From Pseudomonadota bacterium (GTDB lineage: Bacteria; Pseudomonadota; Gammaproteobacteria; Acidithiobacillales; Acidithiobacillaceae): 15,033 bases of DNA. The DNA is taken from positions 1-15,033 of the forward strand of contig JAKAVW010000034.1 of NCBI GenBank assembly GCA_021827445.1. Reading direction: 5' to 3'. Of the stretch, positions 6,095 through 13,502 are shown one piece after another. The notes under the pieces are model-generated. The model searched no databases. It was not told the origin of the DNA and saw nothing but the letters and a program-made list of their open reading frames with translations. Position 1 is the first letter of the stretch, and each line of letters begins with the position of its first letter. The position numbers and the translations under genes were made by a program.

Positions 6095-7768
6095 ATGTCC
6101 ACCTCACCCATTCATGTCCTGACGGCACGCCAGCGCTGCGATCTGGAACTGTTGTTGACCGGCGCTTTTGCTCCGCTGGAGGGTTACCTGGATGCAGCGG
6201 ACTGGCAATCCGTGCTGCGGGACATGCGCCTGAGCAATGGCGCGCTTTGGCCCATTCCCGTGGTGCTCGACGTCGGCGAGGCGCTCGGCCAGTCTTTGGC
6301 GGCCGGGGACACCTTGCGACTGGAGCGCAGTGATGGCACCCCCCTTGGGTCCGTTGCCGTCAGCGCCTGCTATCGTCCGGATAAACGGCTGGAGGCCGCG
6401 GCGGTTTATGGGACGACCGACCCCAGCCATCCGGGTGTGGCCGAGTTGCTGGCGCGTGGCCCTTACTACGTGGCGGGGCGGGTATCGGCCTGGGATACGG
6501 ACACCCTGACCCGCGCTGCGGCCGTCGAATTTCCGCCCGAGTATCAGACCCCGGCCATGCTGCAACAGCACTGGAGCAGGACGCATCCGGTGGTCGCCTT
6601 TCAGACCCGCAATCCCCTGCATCACGCCCACATCGCCGTGACCCAGGCGGGACTGGAACAGGCCGGGGCGGGTGCGCGTCTGCTGCTGCACCCAGCCATC
6701 GGCCCCACCAAACCCGGCGATGTGGAGGCATCCTACCGCATGCGGGTGTATCGTGCGGTGTTGGGCCATTATCCCCAGGCGACCGCCCTGCTCTCGCCCC
6801 TGCCCCTGGCCATGCGTATGGCCGGCCCGCGGGAGGCACTATGGCACGCGCTGATTCGCCGTAACTATGGAGCCACCCATTTCATCATCGGGCGTGGTCA
6901 TGCCGACCCTGGCGCACCGGCGGGCGGTTTACTCTACCCGGCCTTTGCGGCGCAGGAGCTTTTTGCCCGGCACGCCAGTGAGATGGGCATCACCGGCATT
7001 TTCCTGCCCGAATATGCGTATTCGCGGACTCGGCGCCGTTATGTACCAGTGGAAGAGGCCGACGGCGAGGCCCTGGCGGGCATTTCCGGCACCGAGTTAC
7101 GGCGGCGACTGGCCAGCAGGGAGGACATCCCCGAATGGTTCTCCCCGCCGGAGGTCATTCGGATATTGCGCCAAGCCTATCGTGGTGCGGACCGGCGCGG
7201 ACTGGTCATCTGGTTTACCGGCCTGTCTGCCAGCGGCAAGAGCACTCTGGCGGGCATGCTGGCCCGCACTCTGGAGGCGAGTGACGAACGCGCCGTGACC
7301 CTGCTGGATGGCGACGTAGTGCGGCGTTTTCTGTCCAAAGGCTTGAGTTTCAGCCGCGAAGACCGTGACGAAAATATCCGCCGCATCGGTTTCGTCGCCA
7401 GTCTGGTGGCGCGCCATGGCGGCATTGCGGTGGTCGCCGCCATTTCGCCCTATCGTCAGGCCCGCACCGATGCGCGTCGCCTGGTGGAAGAGGCCGGTGG
7501 TCTGTTTATCGAAGTCCATGTGGCTACCCCGCTGGAGGTCTGTGCCGAGCGCGATCCCAAAGGCCTTTATGCCAAGGCCATGCGCGGTGAAATCACCGGC
7601 TTTACGGGTGTGGACGACCCCTACGAGGCACCGGAGCGTGCGGAATGTGTACTGGACGCCAGCCTGCAAAAGCCGCCGGTGGCGTTGGCGACACTGATGG
7701 GCGTGCTGCGCCAACTGGGCGCGGTGACCGATAAGCCGACCGTGATCGAGGCGCGCAAAGAAGCATGA
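6095..7768 (+). CDS. sat: Bifunctional ATP sulfurylase / APS kinase
   Basis: 557 residues. Residues 1 to about 365 are ATP sulfurylase (ATP + sulfate to APS + PPi), with the nucleotide-binding QTRNPLHHAH (170-179) and GRGHADPG (266-273). Residues from about 370 are APS kinase (APS + ATP to PAPS), with the Walker A GLSASGKS (376-383), the DGD-VRR and SREDRDENIRRI segments, and RDPKGLYAKA. Both catalytic sets look intact. The sulfurylase-then-kinase order and length resemble the Aquifex aeolicus fusion. In a sulfur oxidiser the sulfurylase could work in reverse to make ATP from APS, but the fused kinase points to PAPS synthesis; direction cannot be decided here. AAGGG at 6083-6087 serves as the ribosome site. 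Confidence 0.95.
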   Translation: MSTSPIHVLTARQRCDLELLLTGAFAPLEGYLDAADWQSVLRDMRLSNGALWPIPVVLDVGEALGQSLAAGDTLRLERSDGTPLGSVAVSACYRPDKRLEAAAVYGTTDPSHPGVAELLARGPYYVAGRVSAWDTDTLTRAAAVEFPPEYQTPAMLQQHWSRTHPVVAFQTRNPLHHAHIAVTQAGLEQAGAGARLLLHPAIGPTKPGDVEASYRMRVYRAVLGHYPQATALLSPLPLAMRMAGPREALWHALIRRNYGATHFIIGRGHADPGAPAGGLLYPAFAAQELFARHASEMGITGIFLPEYAYSRTRRRYVPVEEADGEALAGISGTELRRRLASREDIPEWFSPPEVIRILRQAYRGADRRGLVIWFTGLSASGKSTLAGMLARTLEASDERAVTLLDGDVVRRFLSKGLSFSREDRDENIRRIGFVASLVARHGGIAVVAAISPYRQARTDARRLVEEAGGLFIEVHVATPLEVCAERDPKGLYAKAMRGEITGFTGVDDPYEAPERAECVLDASLQKPPVALATLMGVLRQLGAVTDKPTVIEARKEA

Positions 7769-7804
7769 GCATGTTGCCGACGCACACGGCTTAAGGTTCA
7801 GCAG

Positions 7805-9343
7805 ATGGATACCTTACAACTCGCCGCCGCGGCCCGGTACCTGGACAGCCAGCTCGCGCAGCAGGCCATCCAGGGCATCAGCGACGCGCCGGGCGGGATT
7901 TATCTGCACACCGCCAAAGCGCATCTTGCGCTGATTGTGCAGCGTGCCCCTCTGGGGCTCTGGCAGGACCCGGCATTCCATAAGCCGGGCGCCCTGACCA
8001 CTTGGAGCAGCCCGCTCAACCAGCGTTTGGCGGGTTTTCGCATTCAGCGCATCCACGTGCCCTGGGCAGATCGCATCGTGCGTATCGATTGCCACCGCGT
8101 CCATATCAGCAAGCGGGTGGACCAGATCAGCCTGATTGCCGAGTGCTTTGGCGGACGCGGCAATATCGCCCTGCTGGATGAGGCGCAGCATATCCGTTGG
8201 GCCTGGCGTTGGGACAATCTCGACGGCAAAGCCGCGCCGCGCTTTCTGCCCGGCATTGTTTATGCGCCTCCGGAAGACAGTCGACCCTTTGCTCCGCCTT
8301 TGCCGACTACCGCCTGGCTGCGCCGCGTAGCGCCCCGTTATCGCCCGCAGCACACGGCGGATCAGGAGGCCATGCAGGAGGCCTGGTCGCTGCGGTCAGA
8401 TCCCTGCGCGTCCTGGTGGCGGCAAGCGGTAGATGCGGATAACCCTGTCGTCTATCCCCTACCCATATTCGACTTGGGGCCGATGCGGGAGATTCCAGCG
8501 CAGGAAGCGCTGCACTTTGTGCAACCCGCAGCCCATCCACAACCTTCCGCCCAAGAACGCGCTTTCACTCAGCAACGGGAGCGCCTGCAGCGCCGCATCC
8601 AAAAAATGCGCCAGGATATAACGCGCTGGGAGGACCCGGAGGTCTATCGCACCCAAGCCTTCGCCCTTTTTGCCCTGCCCGACGCGATGCCATCCGCCAC
8701 GCACCTCAGTGCCCCGGACCACACCAGCGTCGCAGGTGCAACACTCACTATTACCGTGACACCTGGCAAGTCGCTGCACCGGCAGGCGCAGTGGTACATG
8801 CAGCAGGCACAACGCAGTCAGCGCGCACAACGCGAAATCGCCACCCGCCTGCAAAAGGCGGAACATCTGCTGCAACATCTTACGACGGCCACGGAGGATG
8901 GGCAGATCGAGTCGGCGACAGGATCATCAACACCCACAGGCCCGGCACCCGTAAGATCCGCGAAGAAGGGCACGCCGAACGACACCGGCTTCAACCGCAC
9001 GGTGATAGGAGGCTTTACGCTCCTCTGGGGGAAAAATGCGAAGGAAAATGATCGCCTGACCTTCCGCACCGCCAAGCCCTGGGACCTGTGGTTTCACATC
9101 CAGGACTTGGGGGGCAGCCACGTAGTGCTGTGCCGGGAAAATAGTCAAACCGTCGTGCCCGAAGCGGTGCTGACCGCAGTGGCACGCATTGCCCTGCAAC
9201 AGAGTCAATCCCGCGCCATCAGCGGGGAGGTGGACTGGACGGAAATCCGCCACGTCCACCGCAAACCGAGCGGCGGCCCCGGACAAGTGATCTACCGCCA
9301 CTTTCAGAGCATCCGAGTCCGCCGGAACGTAAGCGGCAACTGA
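7805..9343 (+). CDS. rqcH: NFACT-family ribosome quality control protein RqcH
   Basis: 512 residues, cytoplasmic. RqcH binds stalled 50S subunits and recruits tRNA-Ala to add C-terminal alanine tails that mark nascent chains for degradation. The N-terminal NFACT-N (FbpA-like) domain spans about residues 1-250 and has the conserved Asp-Arg pair at D89-R90 (WADRIVRI). A coiled-coil region follows (about 250-370, rich in Q, R and E), then the NFACT-R (DUF814) domain from about 395: GFTLLWGKNAKENDRLTF, DLWFHIQDLGGSHVVL and the PSGGPGQVIYR segment. It lies 36 bases after the sat stop, with AAGG at 7793-7796, and is followed by a terminator, so it is the last gene of this operon. Slightly shorter than B. 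subtilis RqcH. Confidence 0.92.
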   Translation: MDTLQLAAAARYLDSQLAQQAIQGISDAPGGIYLHTAKAHLALIVQRAPLGLWQDPAFHKPGALTTWSSPLNQRLAGFRIQRIHVPWADRIVRIDCHRVHISKRVDQISLIAECFGGRGNIALLDEAQHIRWAWRWDNLDGKAAPRFLPGIVYAPPEDSRPFAPPLPTTAWLRRVAPRYRPQHTADQEAMQEAWSLRSDPCASWWRQAVDADNPVVYPLPIFDLGPMREIPAQEALHFVQPAAHPQPSAQERAFTQQRERLQRRIQKMRQDITRWEDPEVYRTQAFALFALPDAMPSATHLSAPDHTSVAGATLTITVTPGKSLHRQAQWYMQQAQRSQRAQREIATRLQKAEHLLQHLTTATEDGQIESATGSSTPTGPAPVRSAKKGTPNDTGFNRTVIGGFTLLWGKNAKENDRLTFRTAKPWDLWFHIQDLGGSHVVLCRENSQTVVPEAVLTAVARIALQQSQSRAISGEVDWTEIRHVHRKPSGGPGQVIYRHFQSIRVRRNVSGN

Positions 9344-9439
9344 GCGGCGCACCTTGCGGGTTATCGGTCATTGATGCACATCATTTCCCAGGATTTCCCT
9401 GTTTTCTCCATAGCGGCAGGGCGCATAAGCGTTTCAGGC

Positions 9440-9475
9440 AACGAGCCACCCATAAGAGCGGCTCGTTTTTGTTTT
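9440..9475 (+). terminator. Rho-independent terminator after rqcH
   Basis: Eight-base arms AACGAGCC (9440-9447) and GGCTCGTT (9460-9467) around a 12-base loop, running into TTTTTGTTTT. It lies about 95 bases after the rqcH stop. The minus side has no T-run, so it serves the plus-strand operon. Confidence 0.85.
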
Positions 9476-9480
9476 GGCCG

Positions 9481-9696
9481 TTAAGGCGCGCCCGGACCTC
9501 CGGGGGGTGGGCCGCCAGGTCCGCCTGGTGGATTGCCGTAGCCATTGTTGTACTGACCAGGCCCTTGGCCGGGTGGTGGGGGCTGCTGCTGGTTGTACCC
9601 CTGATTTCCATATCCGCCGTAAGGGCTAACGGCACAGCCTGATAGAGCTAAAATGCCCAAAGTAAGCACAACGACTCTTCCAGTGGAAATAGGCAT
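9481..9696 (-). CDS. Small Pro/Gly-rich lipoprotein
   Basis: 71 residues from the ATG at 9696, chosen because GGAGGA lies 7 bases upstream and the signal peptide then begins directly. The N-terminus MPISTGRVVVLTLGILALSGC is a lipoprotein signal with lipobox LSGC; the cysteine would be lipidated. The mature part is low-complexity: GGYGNQGYNQQQPPPPG then Gly/Pro/Asn repeats to the end, with no charged residues. No family function is recognised; such tails are typical of extended outer-membrane or envelope-anchored peptides. It is convergent with rqcH. Confidence 0.75.
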   Translation of the reverse strand: MPISTGRVVVLTLGILALSGCAVSPYGGYGNQGYNQQQPPPPGQGPGQYNNGYGNPPGGPGGPPPGGPGAP

Positions 9697-9720
9697 GGTA
9701 CATTCCTCCGTGTTTATCAT

Positions 9721-10133
9721 TCATGAATATGCGGCGTCGTGAAGAATTTATCAACGAACGTATCGCGCCGGACCCAAACCATAGGCTGAATTTTCTATAC
9801 AAAACGTAACACGTCATTTCGTCTGGTGGCTACTGATCCCTGCTGGGCGGATGTCCTGATTTTGCTTGGTTCGCAGTCTGCTGGTTGGCCGCTATATACA
9901 GACAAAATGGTGAAGGTTATCGAAAGTCCTCCGGGGATAGCACTGTCTGCTTGGCAAGCCTCATCGTGAAACGCGAACACGACATCCGACGTGCTGTGAT
10001 GAGAAAATCATAGTGCAATTCAGTCGGCCAAGCTACCCGTTACGCGATTGGTGCCAGAATGCTGCTGAACAAACCTCTGAACGATCCAATGACCGCAATC
10101 AGTGTGATACAATCCCCATATTCGTATCTCTGC
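9721..10133. other. Intergenic stretch, no gene recognised
   Basis: About 410 bases with no supported gene on either strand. On the minus strand, TTGTATAGA near 9795-9803 could be an extended -10 element for the lipoprotein gene. No terminator, repeat or RNA gene was recognised. Confidence 0.4.
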
Positions 10134-10520
10134 TCAAACCTTAATAATGGTATCGCTATAAAGCGCCACCAGCGAGTCGTGGGTCATTAGCCGCATCGGT
10201 TCCACGAGTGCTTGTGCCACAAGAATACGGTCAAACGGGTCTTGGTGGTGCATGGGCAACTCTTCCACTGCAACTGCGTGCTCTGCCTCCACCGGAAGAA
10301 GTCGATAGTCCGACTCCTGGAAATACCGCAACGCGTCTTGGCTTGATACGGGCATACCTCCTCGCCCTAATGCATGCTTGATCGCAATTTCCCAGATGTT
10401 TGCCACGCTGACCCAAACGCTTGTCTTGGGCGACTGAATCAGGTCACGCGCCTTCTGGGACAATTTCGGATTGTCCGTTATGGCCCACAGAGCAACCTGT
10501 GTATCCAGCAGCAAGTTCAA
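10134..10520 (-). CDS. vapC: PIN-domain toxin (VapC-like ribonuclease)
   Basis: 128 residues, PIN-domain RNase. The acidic active-site residues are all present: D6 (LLLDTQ), E44 (ANIWEIAIK), D94/D97 (QDPFDRILVAQA) and D115 (LMTHDS). This MNLLLDTQ...WEIAIK...HxDPFDR pattern is typical of the PIN toxins paired with Phd-type antitoxins. The probable targets are tRNA or rRNA, as for other VapC proteins, but cannot be read here. Its ATG overlaps the antitoxin stop by 4 bases (10517-10520), so it is translationally coupled. It appears intact. Confidence 0.93.
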   Translation of the reverse strand: MNLLLDTQVALWAITDNPKLSQKARDLIQSPKTSVWVSVANIWEIAIKHALGRGGMPVSSQDALRYFQESDYRLLPVEAEHAVAVEELPMHHQDPFDRILVAQALVEPMRLMTHDSLVALYSDTIIKV

Positions 10521-10765
10521 GTCTTCCCCTCACCCATGAACAAACGGGCCACGTCATCGTTACGCGCATCTATATTGTCGGGCACATCGAACAAGCCTTT
10601 GGCCACACCAATCCGTTTCCCGGGTGGATACATATTCACTGGCACGAGCTTAGCTGCAGGACGGCCATTCCTGGCAATCACGATCTCGCGCTCCTCTCCT
10701 TGCTCGATGGCCTCTACCAAGCGAGATAGAGAGGATTTGGCTTGTAGCATATTGACAGACTGCAT
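10517..10765 (-). CDS. Phd/YefM-type antitoxin of the PIN toxin
   Basis: 82 residues, with the Phd DNA-binding segment MLQAKSSLSRLVEAIEQGE followed by IVIARNGRPAAKLVPV, the classic strand-turn-strand of this family. The C-terminal part is the toxin-binding tail. GGAGGAG lies 4-5 bases before the ATG at 10765, supporting the start. It binds the PIN toxin and represses the operon, most likely through the 13-bp palindrome just upstream. Confidence 0.93.
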   Translation of the reverse strand: MQSVNMLQAKSSLSRLVEAIEQGEEREIVIARNGRPAAKLVPVNMYPPGKRIGVAKGLFDVPDNIDARNDDVARLFMGEGKT

Positions 10766-10781
10766 CTACTCCTCCTATGAA

Positions 10782-10819
10782 TAGTGCATTAGCCTAGTCT
10801 GGCTAATGCACTAAGTCAA
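10782..10819 (-). promoter_or_regulatory. Promoter and palindromic operator of the Phd/PIN operon
   Basis: On the minus strand TTGACT (10819-10814) and TAGGCT (10796-10791) are spaced by 17 bases. Overlaid on them is a perfect 13-bp inverted repeat, TAGTGCATTAGCC (10782-10794) and its complement (10801-10813), with a 6-base centre. The repeat covers the spacer and -10, so bound antitoxin would exclude RNA polymerase: direct autoregulation. Confidence 0.85.
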
Positions 10820-10944
10820 GACTGCCGTCGGCAGGGCAGCGGAAACTGCCATCGAGGCTGATTGGCCTAGCGGATTGCGCACGGATCATTGGAGGGGCCA
10901 GCGGATGTGGAAAAGATGAAAATACCATATACTGCCAACTGGCT

Positions 10945-11174
10945 ATGTTGAGGATCGGAGAGATACTATGCGCCCATCGCTCGCGTTTGAACTTCGTCGC
11001 AATGCCGCAACTAAAGTGATGAACATATACCCCGAGTTTGCGGAGGACCACTCAGAAATACCTTGGCGCGGCATGCGCAAGCGCATCGCCCATGGTTACT
11101 TCGACATCCATCTCGATGTGGTTTGGGAGACCGTACAGGGCGCTCTAAAAACCGGCGCTCAGAACAAAGAATAA
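10945..11174 (+). pseudogene. HepT-like toxin (HEPN RNase), internally deleted
   Basis: The C-terminal half of a HepT protein is clear from 10980 on: AATKVMNIYPEFAEDHSEIPW, then MRKRIAHGYFDIHLDVVW, which contains the HEPN catalytic RX4HXY motif (R-KRIA-H-G-Y). An open frame could start at 10968 (68 aa), but HepT is normally about 110 aa. An ATG at 10945 in another frame opens MLRIGEILCAH, resembling a HepT N-terminus. The gene therefore seems to have lost about 50 residues plus its frame at about 10985-11005. The partner MntA nucleotidyltransferase is absent. The N-terminal assignment is inference; the C-terminal one is strong. Confidence 0.65.
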
Positions 11175-11322
11175 TCTGAAAATCAGGATTCAGGTTATTT
11201 TACTGCCGTTTTGACACCTTTACCGATAACGCAGCCATAGCGTTTGTCGAAGTTGCTGCTCAGAGGAAGTTGCGCTTTTTTGAGTTTTAATTAAGGCTAT
11301 CTGGGTCTAATAGCGTGTGACC

Positions 11323-11382
11323 TGCTATACGCTTATAAGCTCTTACATGGGATCTTATTTTTATCAAAAAATGTAAGCTTAT
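11323..11382 (+). promoter_or_regulatory. Extended -10 and leader hairpin before small membrane gene
   Basis: TGCTATACG at 11323-11331 fits an extended -10. Just after it, ATAAGC-TC-TTACAT (11335-11348) is complementary to ATGTAAGCTTAT (11371-11382), a 12-bp hairpin with one 2-base bulge and a 22-base loop, ending directly at the ribosome site GGGAGG (11383-11388). GCTTATAAGC (11331-11340) is also a perfect palindrome. The hairpin could mask the ribosome site or be a protein-binding operator. Confidence 0.45.
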
Positions 11383-11392
11383 GGGAGGGATT

Positions 11393-11626
11393 GTGAACCG
11401 ATGGATTACATTGGTGATACTACTGATATGCATCTTCTCAATTGCTCTACCTTTTATTTTCGCCGGACAGGGGCCATACGGAGGCAATTCGGTGACATGG
11501 TATAAAAATCATCCAACAAAAACTAAAAAAGAGCTTGATTGGTGCAAAGAAAAGACAGAGCGTGGCAATGATGGGTCTTGTAGATATGCCATTAATGGGA
11601 ACATGGATCGTATTTTTTGGCAGTAA
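11393..11626 (+). CDS. Small membrane/exported protein, EexN-like
   Basis: 77 residues from GTG at 11393, chosen because GGAGG lies 4-5 bases before it; the ATG at 11381 lies upstream of that ribosome site. Residues 3-24 are strongly hydrophobic (WITLVILLICIFSIALPFIF), a membrane anchor or uncleaved signal. The rest holds VTWYKNHPTKTKKELDWC and a second cysteine in GSCRYAING. The WYKxHP...C...C pattern resembles the EexN entry-exclusion proteins of conjugative type IV systems, but without the lipobox cysteine. The link is plausible, not proven. It is followed closely by another small exported protein gene. Confidence 0.6.
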   Translation: MNRWITLVILLICIFSIALPFIFAGQGPYGGNSVTWYKNHPTKTKKELDWCKEKTERGNDGSCRYAINGNMDRIFWQ

Positions 11627-11667
11627 ATAATGTAATCAATAGCCTGTCATAGATTTACGGAGGTTTT

Positions 11668-12051
11668 ATGAAACGATGGATTTTAGGTGCGATACTACTT
11701 GGCGAATTTACTACCGCCAACGCAACTATTTATCAATGTGGCAACTCGTTTCAGAATACACCATGCCAAGGCGCGAAGGTCATCGGCGGTGCTCCTACTA
11801 CGACCAATAGTCAGGCAGCCGCTCGCATATCTGCTTTCTCTTCTGGCCAGAAAAAGATCTACGCAGGACTCCAAGCCAAACAGCAAGCCAATGACGCAGC
11901 TCGCGCTCAAATAACTGCTATCAAATTGCAGCAACTACAACAGGAACAAGCACAGAGAAACGCGAACACACAGGAATATCGCCGCCACATTCTAAGGGCT
12001 CCGTTGAACCCCATTAACGATGGGCCGACCGCCGGAGAAGGCAGACCGTAA
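11668..12051 (+). CDS. Small periplasmic protein with Cys pair (DUF4124-like start)
   Basis: 127 residues; GGAGG at 11659-11663 lies 4 bases before the ATG. Residues 1-19 form a signal peptide with a probable cut after TANA. The mature N-terminus, TIYQCGNSFQNTPCQGAKVI, has two cysteines and the YxC...TPC pattern of DUF4124-type proteins. The rest is Ala/Gln-rich and probably helical (GLQAKQQANDAARAQITAIK, LQQLQQEQAQ), suggesting a coiled coil. It probably shares a transcript with the small membrane gene 41 bases upstream. Plasmid or conjugative-element origin is suspected from that pairing. No precise function. Confidence 0.6.
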   Translation: MKRWILGAILLGEFTTANATIYQCGNSFQNTPCQGAKVIGGAPTTTNSQAAARISAFSSGQKKIYAGLQAKQQANDAARAQITAIKLQQLQQEQAQRNANTQEYRRHILRAPLNPINDGPTAGEGRP

Positions 12052-12109
12052 CGCCGGAAACATATCAAGGAATCGGGCGACGGACTTCTGTAACACCGCC
12101 ATCTGAGCA

Positions 12110-12148
12110 GGCATCATTGTTGCTAAACCGGACAACAGATGCCGTTTT
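12110..12148 (+). terminator. Hairpin, probable weak terminator
   Basis: GGCATC (12110-12115) pairs with GATGCC (12138-12143) and TGTTG (12118-12122) with CAACA (12133-12137), with a small bulge between and a 10-base loop, followed by GTTTT. The short T-run makes it a weak terminator; it sits about 60 bases after the preceding gene. Confidence 0.5.
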
Positions 12149-12174
12149 GGCCATAACCTGACAAAGTAACAAAG

Positions 12175-12405
12175 ATGCCTATCTTCGATTACCATTGCTG
12201 CGATTGCGACGCTGGCTTTGAATTACTGGTCTTGAGCTCAACCATCCCAAACTGCCCGCAATGTGGCAGCCAACACCTGGAAAAGCAGCTTTCGCGGGTG
12301 GCCGCACCTAGCCACAGTGCTGGGCTGATGGCGCGTGGTCGTGCGCAAGCGGCGAAAGAGGGGCACTTGAGCCATTTTTCGCCCGCCGAGCGTAAAACAC
12401 GCTGA
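12175..12405 (+). CDS. FmdB-family zinc-ribbon protein
   Basis: 76 residues. The N-terminal half is the FmdB/CxxC zinc ribbon: MPIFDYHCCDCDAGFELL with C8-x2-C11, then PNCPQCGS with C27-x2-C30, binding one zinc. The C-terminus is basic and unstructured. Members of the family are putative regulators named after the Methylophilus amidase regulator; targets are not known. There is no clear ribosome site before the ATG. The gene ends where a tiny minus-strand frame ends. Confidence 0.85.
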   Translation: MPIFDYHCCDCDAGFELLVLSSTIPNCPQCGSQHLEKQLSRVAAPSHSAGLMARGRAQAAKEGHLSHFSPAERKTR

Positions 12406-12459
12406 TTACGACGCAGGTCCAGGTCGCAGTTCGTTAAGATTACAGGCTTTACCAAACAT
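12406..12459 (-). CDS. Possible 17-residue ORF or truncated gene start
   Basis: On the minus strand AAAGGAG lies 7 bases before an ATG at 12459 and opens MFGKACNLNELRPGPAS, then TAA. The ribosome site is as good as any in the window, yet the frame stops one base away from the fmdB-like stop codon. This may be the surviving start of a gene cut off when the fmdB-like segment was joined, or a small peptide following the hypothetical gene 12498-12824. Not recognised. Confidence 0.3.
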   Translation of the reverse strand: MFGKACNLNELRPGPAS

Positions 12460-12497
12460 GGTGAAACTCCTTTTTAATCCAGAAAACCCTCAAGAGA

Positions 12498-12824
12498 TTA
12501 TGCCGATAGGGCATCCATGCCATCCGCTGCAGCACTCCGCACCATCATGTAAAGATCAATATCCCGACTCATCCAGCCAATAGTGGCTGTGTGCCAGGCG
12601 GCATAATTGGCTTCTTCCCAGATGGCGCACAATAATGCTTCATCCCTGGTAATTTCCGCATCACTGTACTGCTTCTGATTGGCCACTTCGCAAGCCATAG
12701 GGTCAGCCCCATGCTGTGCGAAGACCTCCTCGGCCGCCTGTATGGCGAGGGCCATATCCTTTTCACTCACCGATCCCCCATCCTGGCCTGCCAGAGTAAT
12801 GTTGGATTTAAAAGTTACCAGCAT
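12498..12824 (-). CDS. Hypothetical protein, possibly 5'-truncated
   Basis: 108 residues from ATG at 12824, with no ribosome site before it. The start MLVTFKSN resembles the first residues of DUF1840 proteins, but the rest does not follow that family. The body is acidic and Ala-rich (DMALAIQAAEEVFAQHGADP, EITRDEALLCAIWEEANYAA), with WMSRDIDLYMMVRSAA near the end; probably a soluble helical protein. The frame is open further upstream into the transposase remnant, so the original 5' end and promoter may have been replaced at the junction near 12812-12830. No function is assigned. Confidence 0.5.
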   Translation of the reverse strand: MLVTFKSNITLAGQDGGSVSEKDMALAIQAAEEVFAQHGADPMACEVANQKQYSDAEITRDEALLCAIWEEANYAAWHTATIGWMSRDIDLYMMVRSAAADGMDALSA

Positions 12825-13436
12825 GGGTAATGTTACATCGCTTTCGGCAGGCCATGATTCGGCAAAATCGTGATCGTCTCAATGGCTTCGTGGAAGTCGA
12901 TGAAACATATCTTTCTATAACTGACAGGAGCATAACGACGGATAGAAAGAGAAAAAGCGATACAAACAAATTATTAGTGGTAATAGCAATTGAAATACAT
13001 CAGCCAAAAGGCTTTGGCAGGGTTCGGTTGAAATATATAACTGATGGCAATAAAGAATGCTTACTGCCATTCGTAAAAGAAGTAATAAAAAAAGGCTCCC
13101 ATATTCAAACAGACGGTCCTGCTGCTTATCGCAATCTGAAAATAAATGGTTATGACCACGAAGACATTGTGGTATTTAATAGTGCAATCCCGGCACATAC
13201 TTTTATTGCCAGGAGTACACCGGGTTGCTTCACTATTGCAACGCCGGATTCTTGGAATACATCAGGGAGCCATAAGACAAGAGCATCTTGATCAGTATCT
13301 GAACGAATTTGCGTTCAGATTTAATCGCAGGTCCTCTCGTTATCGCGGTTTGCTTTTTTACCGATTGATGCAACAAACGGTGATCACCGATCCGATCGCT
13401 TATAGAGATGTGACCCCTCAGAACCTCAAAATTTAG
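12812..13436 (+). pseudogene. IS1595-family (ISXO2-like) transposase remnant
   Basis: A DDE-type transposase missing about the first 90 residues, including the zinc ribbon; the frame becomes recognisable at AWVMLHRFRQAM (12821 on). Core segments: GFVEVDETYLS with the first catalytic Asp, KYITDGNKECLLPFVKEV, and IQTDGPAAYRNL with the second Asp. After IPAHT at about 13201 the expected LLPGVHRVASLLQRRILG lies one frame over, explained by one extra T in the run at 13201-13204. The end, LNEFAFRFNRRSSRYRGLLFYRLM, is typical of the family. No terminal inverted repeats were found. Non-functional as written. Confidence 0.88.
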
Positions 13437-13502
13437 GATGAGCTGGTAGTGCTAAGTGGATAGCCTTTACATTTGTACAGCACACCCTGAAGGAGGCATC
13501 AC

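Noticed and set aside
5356..6111. 251-residue minus-strand frame over the phosphoribosyltransferase
   Set aside because: Shadow of a GC-rich gene with a clear PRPP motif on the plus strand; no family resemblance.
9901..9969. Short plus-strand frame after a TATATA box
   Set aside because: Only about 20 residues with no ribosome site; no resemblance to any family.
10822..10860. CTGCCG-T-CGGCAG palindrome upstream of the HepT remnant
   Set aside because: Short GC palindrome with no adjoining promoter or gene start; not enough to call an operator.
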